A stretch of DNA of 64,000 nt from contig NZ_CP069159.1 in the NCBI RefSeq assembly GCF_016811995.1, positions 992,001-1,056,000 of the forward strand, read 5' to 3'. Below the pieces are notes generated by a model. It was not told the origin of the DNA. It saw only the letters and a program-made list of their open reading frames with translations, and ran no database searches. How positions within the stretch are numbered: position 1 is the stretch's first letter; the number at the start of each line of letters is the position of its first letter. The DNA comes from Citrobacter sp. R56 (lineage in GTDB: Bacteria; Pseudomonadota; Gammaproteobacteria; Enterobacterales; Enterobacteriaceae). The translations under genes and the position numbers were made by a program. Shown piece by piece: positions 60,053 to 64,000 of this stretch.

Positions 60053-60568
60053 ATGCCGTTGTTAGATAGCTTCACTGTCGATCATACCCGGATGGAAGCA
60101 CCTGCAGTCCGGGTCGCGAAAACGATGAACACCCCGCATGGCGACGCCATTACCGTGTTTGATCTGCGTTTCTGCATCCCAAACAAAGAAGTGATGCCGG
60201 AAAAGGGCATTCACACGCTGGAGCACCTGTTTGCGGGCTTTATGCGTAATCACCTTAACGGTAACGGCGTTGAGATCATCGACATCTCCCCGATGGGCTG
60301 CCGTACAGGTTTCTATATGAGCCTGATTGGTACGCCGGACGAGCAGCGCGTGGCGGATGCCTGGAAAGCAGCGATGGCGGATGTGCTGAAAGTGCAGGAT
60401 CAAAACCAGATCCCGGAACTGAACGTCTACCAGTGCGGTACGTATCAGATGCACTCGCTGAGCGAAGCGCAGGAGATTGCGCGTCATATTCTGGAGCGCG
60501 ATGTTCGCGTGAACAGCAATGAAGAGCTGGCGCTGCCAAAAGATAAGCTGCAGGAACTGCATATCTAG
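60053..60568 (+). CDS. luxS: S-ribosylhomocysteine lyase LuxS
   Basis: Encodes 171 residues. Metal ligands His54 and His58 lie in GIHTLEHLF with Glu57; Cys83 is in MGCRTGFYM and Cys128 in QCGTYQMHS. It cleaves S-ribosylhomocysteine to homocysteine and the AI-2 precursor DPD. GGAGGTGG precedes ATG. Confidence 0.99.
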   Translation: MPLLDSFTVDHTRMEAPAVRVAKTMNTPHGDAITVFDLRFCIPNKEVMPEKGIHTLEHLFAGFMRNHLNGNGVEIIDISPMGCRTGFYMSLIGTPDEQRVADAWKAAMADVLKVQDQNQIPELNVYQCGTYQMHSLSEAQEIARHILERDVRVNSNEELALPKDKLQELHI

Positions 60569-60575
60569 TTGCTGT

Positions 60576-60659
60576 GCCGGATGGCGATGCTGACGCATCT
60601 TATCCGGCCTACAATGAGAAATGTCCTCGTAGGTCGGGTAAGCGAAGCCGCCACCCGAC
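60576..60659. repeat. REP pair between luxS and emrB
   Basis: GCCGGATGGCGATGCTGACG and GTAGGTCGGGTAAGCGAAGC in opposite orientation. Confidence 0.85.
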
Positions 60660-60661
60660 AC

Positions 60662-60696
60662 AAAAAAAAGCCAGTTCAAAAGAACTGGCTTTTTTA
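60662..60696. terminator. Bidirectional terminator between luxS and emrB
   Basis: AGCCAGTTC, AAAA loop and GAACTGGCT, with A-run before and T-run after. It serves both convergent genes and directly abuts the emrB stop. Confidence 0.92.
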
Positions 60697-62232
60697 CTAG
60701 TGCGCACCGCCGCCGCCGCCCGCACCAAAGGGCGGTTTGGCGAACCAGACCAGTCCGAGCAACACCAGAAATATCCCCGCCGACATCCAGAAAATTTCAT
60801 TGGCAGAGATAATCAACCCCTGGCTGGTTATCTGCTGGGCGAGCCAGCCAGACGCCTGCTGTTCGGTCATGCCCAGCCCCTGGAGCTGATCGTACATGGC
60901 CCTTGCATTGGGGTTATACGGATTCACCGCCTCGGTTAACTGTGCATGGTGCATGGACTCGCGGCTGGTCCACATGGTGGTCGTAATGGAAGTACCAATG
61001 GAACCCGCCAGCGTTCGCGTAAAGTTCGACAAACTCGACGCCGCCGCCAGACGCTCAGGCGGTAAGCCGGAGAGGGTGATCGTTGTCAGTGGCATAAAGA
61101 AGCAGGCCACAGCGAAACCCTGAATAAACTGCGGCCAGGCCGATGCGCCGAAATCCATGCCCGGCTCGAACGTGTATGCGCGCCAGTAGAAGCAGACGGC
61201 GTACATAATAAAGCTGAACGTGACCAGCCTGCGCATATCCAGCTTGTGCGCGAAGCGTCCGATAATGGGCGACAGGATCACCGGAATAATCCCCACTGGC
61301 GCAGAGGCCAGACCTGCCCACGTCGCGGTATAGCCATACACTTCCTGCAACAGCTGCGGCAGCAGGACGATAGCGCCGAAGTAGAGCATATAGGCCAGAC
61401 TGATACACAGACACCCTATGGTGAAGTTTCGCGACTTAAACAGCGAGAGATCGACAATGGGGTTATCGTCCGTCAACTCCCAGACAATCAGGAAGCTGAT
61501 GGCGACCACGGCGACCACGGTCAGAATGATAATCTCCTGCGAGGCGAACCAGTCCAGCTCTTTGCCGCGGTCGAGCATAATCTGTAGGCTGCCGATCCCG
61601 ACCACCAACAGCGCGAGGCCGATGGCGTCAATCCGCCGCTGCTCGGTGCGGGTTTCCCGTCCGCGCAGGGTTTGCAGCGTCATCAATACGACCACCGCAC
61701 CGATAGGCACGTTGATGAAGAAGATCCAGCCCCAGTGGTAGTTATCGCTGATATAGCCGCCGAGAATCGGGCCGCAAATCGGGGCGACAATCACCGTCAT
61801 CGACCATAACGCCAGGGCGATAGAGCGCTTGGCGGGCGGATAGTTATTCAGCAACAGGCTCTGCGAAAGCGGAATTAATGGCCCGGCAACAATCCCCTGT
61901 ATCACACGAAAGAAGATCAGCATATTGAGGCTGTTGGAGACGCCGCAGGCCCACGACGCAATGACAAAGGCGACGGTGGACCACATGAACAGCTTCACTT
62001 CGCCAACGCGTTTCGCCAGCCATCCGGTGATCGGAATCGAAATGGCGTTTGCCACCCCGAATGAGGTGATCACCCATGTTCCCTGGCTCAATGAAGAGCC
62101 AAGGTTCCCGGCGATAGTTGGGATCGCCACGTTAGCAATGGTGGAGTCCAGAACCTGCATGAACGTTGCCATCGACAACGCGATCGTCATAATGACGAGC
62201 TGTGCGCCTTCCAGCGGTTTTTGCTGTTGCAT
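60697..62232 (-). CDS. emrB: Multidrug efflux MFS transporter EmrB
   Basis: Encodes 511 residues of the DHA2 family with 14 helices; LDSTIANVAIPTIAG near residue 28 and GPILGGYI near residue 150 (motif C) are seen. The tail ends GAGGGGGAH. It exports hydrophobic compounds such as CCCP and nalidixic acid with EmrA and TolC. The start at ATG 62232 matches MQQQKPLEGAQL. Confidence 0.97.
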   Translation of the reverse strand: MQQQKPLEGAQLVIMTIALSMATFMQVLDSTIANVAIPTIAGNLGSSLSQGTWVITSFGVANAISIPITGWLAKRVGEVKLFMWSTVAFVIASWACGVSNSLNMLIFFRVIQGIVAGPLIPLSQSLLLNNYPPAKRSIALALWSMTVIVAPICGPILGGYISDNYHWGWIFFINVPIGAVVVLMTLQTLRGRETRTEQRRIDAIGLALLVVGIGSLQIMLDRGKELDWFASQEIIILTVVAVVAISFLIVWELTDDNPIVDLSLFKSRNFTIGCLCISLAYMLYFGAIVLLPQLLQEVYGYTATWAGLASAPVGIIPVILSPIIGRFAHKLDMRRLVTFSFIMYAVCFYWRAYTFEPGMDFGASAWPQFIQGFAVACFFMPLTTITLSGLPPERLAAASSLSNFTRTLAGSIGTSITTTMWTSRESMHHAQLTEAVNPYNPNARAMYDQLQGLGMTEQQASGWLAQQITSQGLIISANEIFWMSAGIFLVLLGLVWFAKPPFGAGGGGGAH

Positions 62233-62248
62233 CACACGCACCTCAGGA

Positions 62249-63421
62249 TTAACCCGCGTTGGCCAGGACTATCTCTTCGATCAGCTTATTGACCGGAGCG
62301 AGACTGATTTCTCGGGCATCGCTTTCAGAAACGGGCGTTGTGCGCACCTGGCTTGCCAACACCTGCCCATCGCGATTTGAGGTATCTACCGTCACTAATG
62401 TCGATAAACCAATACGCAGAGGATGTTGCGCCAGTTGCTGCGCATCCAGTTCAATACGGACTGGCAGACGCTGTACAACTTTGATCCAGTTGCCGGTGGC
62501 ATTTTGCGCAGGGAGCAGCGAGAAGGCGCTGCCTGTTCCCATATCGAGACCGACGACTTTCCCGGTATATTTCACGTCATCGCCGTAAATATCGCTGATG
62601 ACGGTAGCCGGTTGGCCAATGCGCATATGCGCCAGCTGAGTCTCTTTAAAGTTTGCATCGACCCACAGATTGTTCGCCGGAACGACCGCCATCAGCGGTG
62701 TGGTCGGGCTAATCTGGGCGCCTGGCTGAACGGCGCGGCGAGACACGTATCCTGTCATCGGGCTGACAATTTTCGTACGTTCCAGCGCCAGCCATGCATT
62801 GCGGACTTCCGTCGCCGCTTGTTGCACGGCAGGCTGATCTTCCAGCCGACTACCGAGGATCATGGCCTGATTAGCGTTATATTGTTGAATCGCGACGTCA
62901 AGTTGCGCCTGGGCGCTGGCGACAGCATCACGCGCGTGTTGCAGCTCTTCGCGGCCAATCAGGTTGGCGTTACCCAGCGGAACACGACGATTAAAGTCAC
63001 TTTGTGCCTGGGCCAGCGCGGTTTTCTGCACTTCAATGCTCGCCTGCAACTGCTTGCTGTTGATCATTAACTGGTGTGTTTGACGCACGCTGGAGGCTAA
63101 TGCTGTTTTGGCTTTTTCAAACGCCTGTTTGGCATCGGTCTGATCGAGCGTGACCAGCACATCGCCTTTTTTGACAAAGTCAGTATTATCAGCCCAGACT
63201 TTGGTCACGCTGCCTGATACCTGAGCCATGATTTGCACCTGGTTCCCTGCCACGTACGCATCATCAGTCTCTTCGGCATGACGCAATACTAAAAACCAAT
63301 AAATCCCATATGCCACGGCAATAATAATAAAGAGCAAGGTGAGAAGGATAAGCATACTTTTACGTTTGCCATTCTTCTTAACCGGTTGCTGCGGGGTTTG
63401 AGTCTCCGCATTTGCGCTCAT
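62249..63421 (-). CDS. emrA: Multidrug efflux membrane fusion protein EmrA
   Basis: Encodes 390 residues: basic cytoplasmic N-terminus, one helix (residues 22-44), a biotinyl-lipoyl-like half-motif (VQIMAQVSGSVTKV), a long helical hairpin (about 95-210) and a beta-barrel. It bridges EmrB and TolC. ATG 63421 gives MSANAETQTPQQ; a nine-codon extension is rejected. Confidence 0.96.
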   Translation of the reverse strand: MSANAETQTPQQPVKKNGKRKSMLILLTLLFIIIAVAYGIYWFLVLRHAEETDDAYVAGNQVQIMAQVSGSVTKVWADNTDFVKKGDVLVTLDQTDAKQAFEKAKTALASSVRQTHQLMINSKQLQASIEVQKTALAQAQSDFNRRVPLGNANLIGREELQHARDAVASAQAQLDVAIQQYNANQAMILGSRLEDQPAVQQAATEVRNAWLALERTKIVSPMTGYVSRRAVQPGAQISPTTPLMAVVPANNLWVDANFKETQLAHMRIGQPATVISDIYGDDVKYTGKVVGLDMGTGSAFSLLPAQNATGNWIKVVQRLPVRIELDAQQLAQHPLRIGLSTLVTVDTSNRDGQVLASQVRTTPVSESDAREISLAPVNKLIEEIVLANAG

Positions 63422-63550
63422 GTTGTTCTCCACGATCTTATTTCTCACATCGGCTGAGCCGACCTGTTTGTCAGAAAGGCCAGCAGTGTCACGTGCTGGC
63501 CTGTCAGTTTTTTTCTTTTATAAATCTGGATTTTTGAGCGTGTCGACGCG

Positions 63551-64000
63551 TTAGCGTAGTGCCTCAAGAACGGCACCGTCCTTATCCATCTGATCGAGAC
63601 GGGTCAGGAGCTTACGCGTGATGTGCTCAAGCTGATCTTTTTCGGCGGTGCTGAGTGATGACCAGAGCTGATGCAGGCAGTGGTGCTGAGGTGGGAGAAC
63701 CTCACGCAAAAAATCATGCCCCTTTTCAGTCAATTGCAGGTGCAGACAACGACGATCGTTATCGCTTTCACGACGTTCGATCCAGCCGCGTTTTTCTAAC
63801 TCATCCGCGATTCGTGTTGCGTTAGTACGGGACGAACCGAGTGCACAACTCAGTTCCGATGGCTGAATACTGTGGTTTTCCTGAGACTCCAGCGTAATCA
63901 ACGCCATAAACAACGTCTCGTTAATCCCTTGAGCTTTCAGCATTTTATTGCGGTTTTCCAGCAACTTACCCTGCATATGCATGCAAAGACGGGTCAGAAG
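63551..64000 (-). CDS. mprA: MarR-family repressor MprA/EmrR (5' end cut by the window)
   Basis: The last 149 residues of a MarR-type winged-helix repressor; the first 25-30 residues lie beyond base 64000. HTH segment [23 protein letters not shown] and wing [16 protein letters not shown] are intact. It represses emrAB and is released by uncouplers and salicylate. The 129-base gap before emrA contains no other gene and should hold emrAB leader sequence. Confidence 0.96.
   Translation of the reverse strand, partial: LLTRLCMHMQGKLLENRNKMLKAQGINETLFMALITLESQENHSIQPSELSCALGSSRTNATRIADELEKRGWIERRESDNDRRCLHLQLTEKGHDFLREVLPPQHHCLHQLWSSLSTAEKDQLEHITRKLLTRLDQMDKDGAVLEALR

Overview
The window looks like chromosome of an enterobacterium close to Citrobacter, Salmonella and Escherichia. 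The housekeeping half keeps E. coli gene order and near-identical proteins (fhlA, hypABCDE, hyc, asc, hydN-hypF, nor, mltB, recA-recX-alaS-csrA, serV/arg tRNAs, gshA-micA-luxS, emrAB). A type VI secretion (T6SS) island sits beside a Salmonella-type sitABCD operon. Genus Citrobacter is my best inference; species cannot be settled from sequence reading alone.

Bases 1-18000 are the distal end of a T6SS island. A PP2C phosphatase, a secreted protein of unknown role, TagJ, TssE, TssF, TssG, ClpV (TssH) and a membrane Ser/Thr kinase are packed on the + strand. The cargo part follows: a GHSLGG lipase effector with an ankyrin lipoprotein immunity protein, a small membrane protein, then vgrG flanked by two related small membrane proteins. 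Last come an ADP-ribosyltransferase (ART) toxin tip and an ADP-ribosylglycohydrolase (ARH) overlapping by ATGA. That last pair has the architecture of the Tre1/Tri1 T6SS effector-immunity system and is the most interesting item here. The cargo part is visibly more AT-rich than its surroundings and contains relic sequence.

Bases 18000-22100 hold sitABCD (Mn/Fe ABC importer) divergent from ygbA, with candidate MntR, Fur and NsrR sites between them. In Salmonella the order fhlA-ygbA-sitABCD borders SPI-1; here the T6SS island takes that place.

Bases 22100-43400 are a fermentative hydrogen-metabolism region: the activator fhlA, hypABCDE (hydrogenase maturation), the divergent hycABCDEFGHI (formate hydrogenlyase), the ascBF/ascG beta-glucoside system, hydN and hypF. 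Bases 43400-47800 hold norVW and divergent norR for nitric oxide reduction, with three clear NorR sites and a sigma-54 promoter.

Bases 47800-64000 run gutQ, mltB, pncC, recA, recX, alaS, csrA, tRNA-Ser, four tRNA-Arg, yqaB, yqaA, gshA, the sRNA micA, luxS, emrB, emrA and the truncated start of mprA. The sorbitol operon that lies between gutQ and mltB in E. coli is absent. REP elements occur between many core genes but I saw none in the T6SS island. I found no transposase, integrase or CRISPR array.
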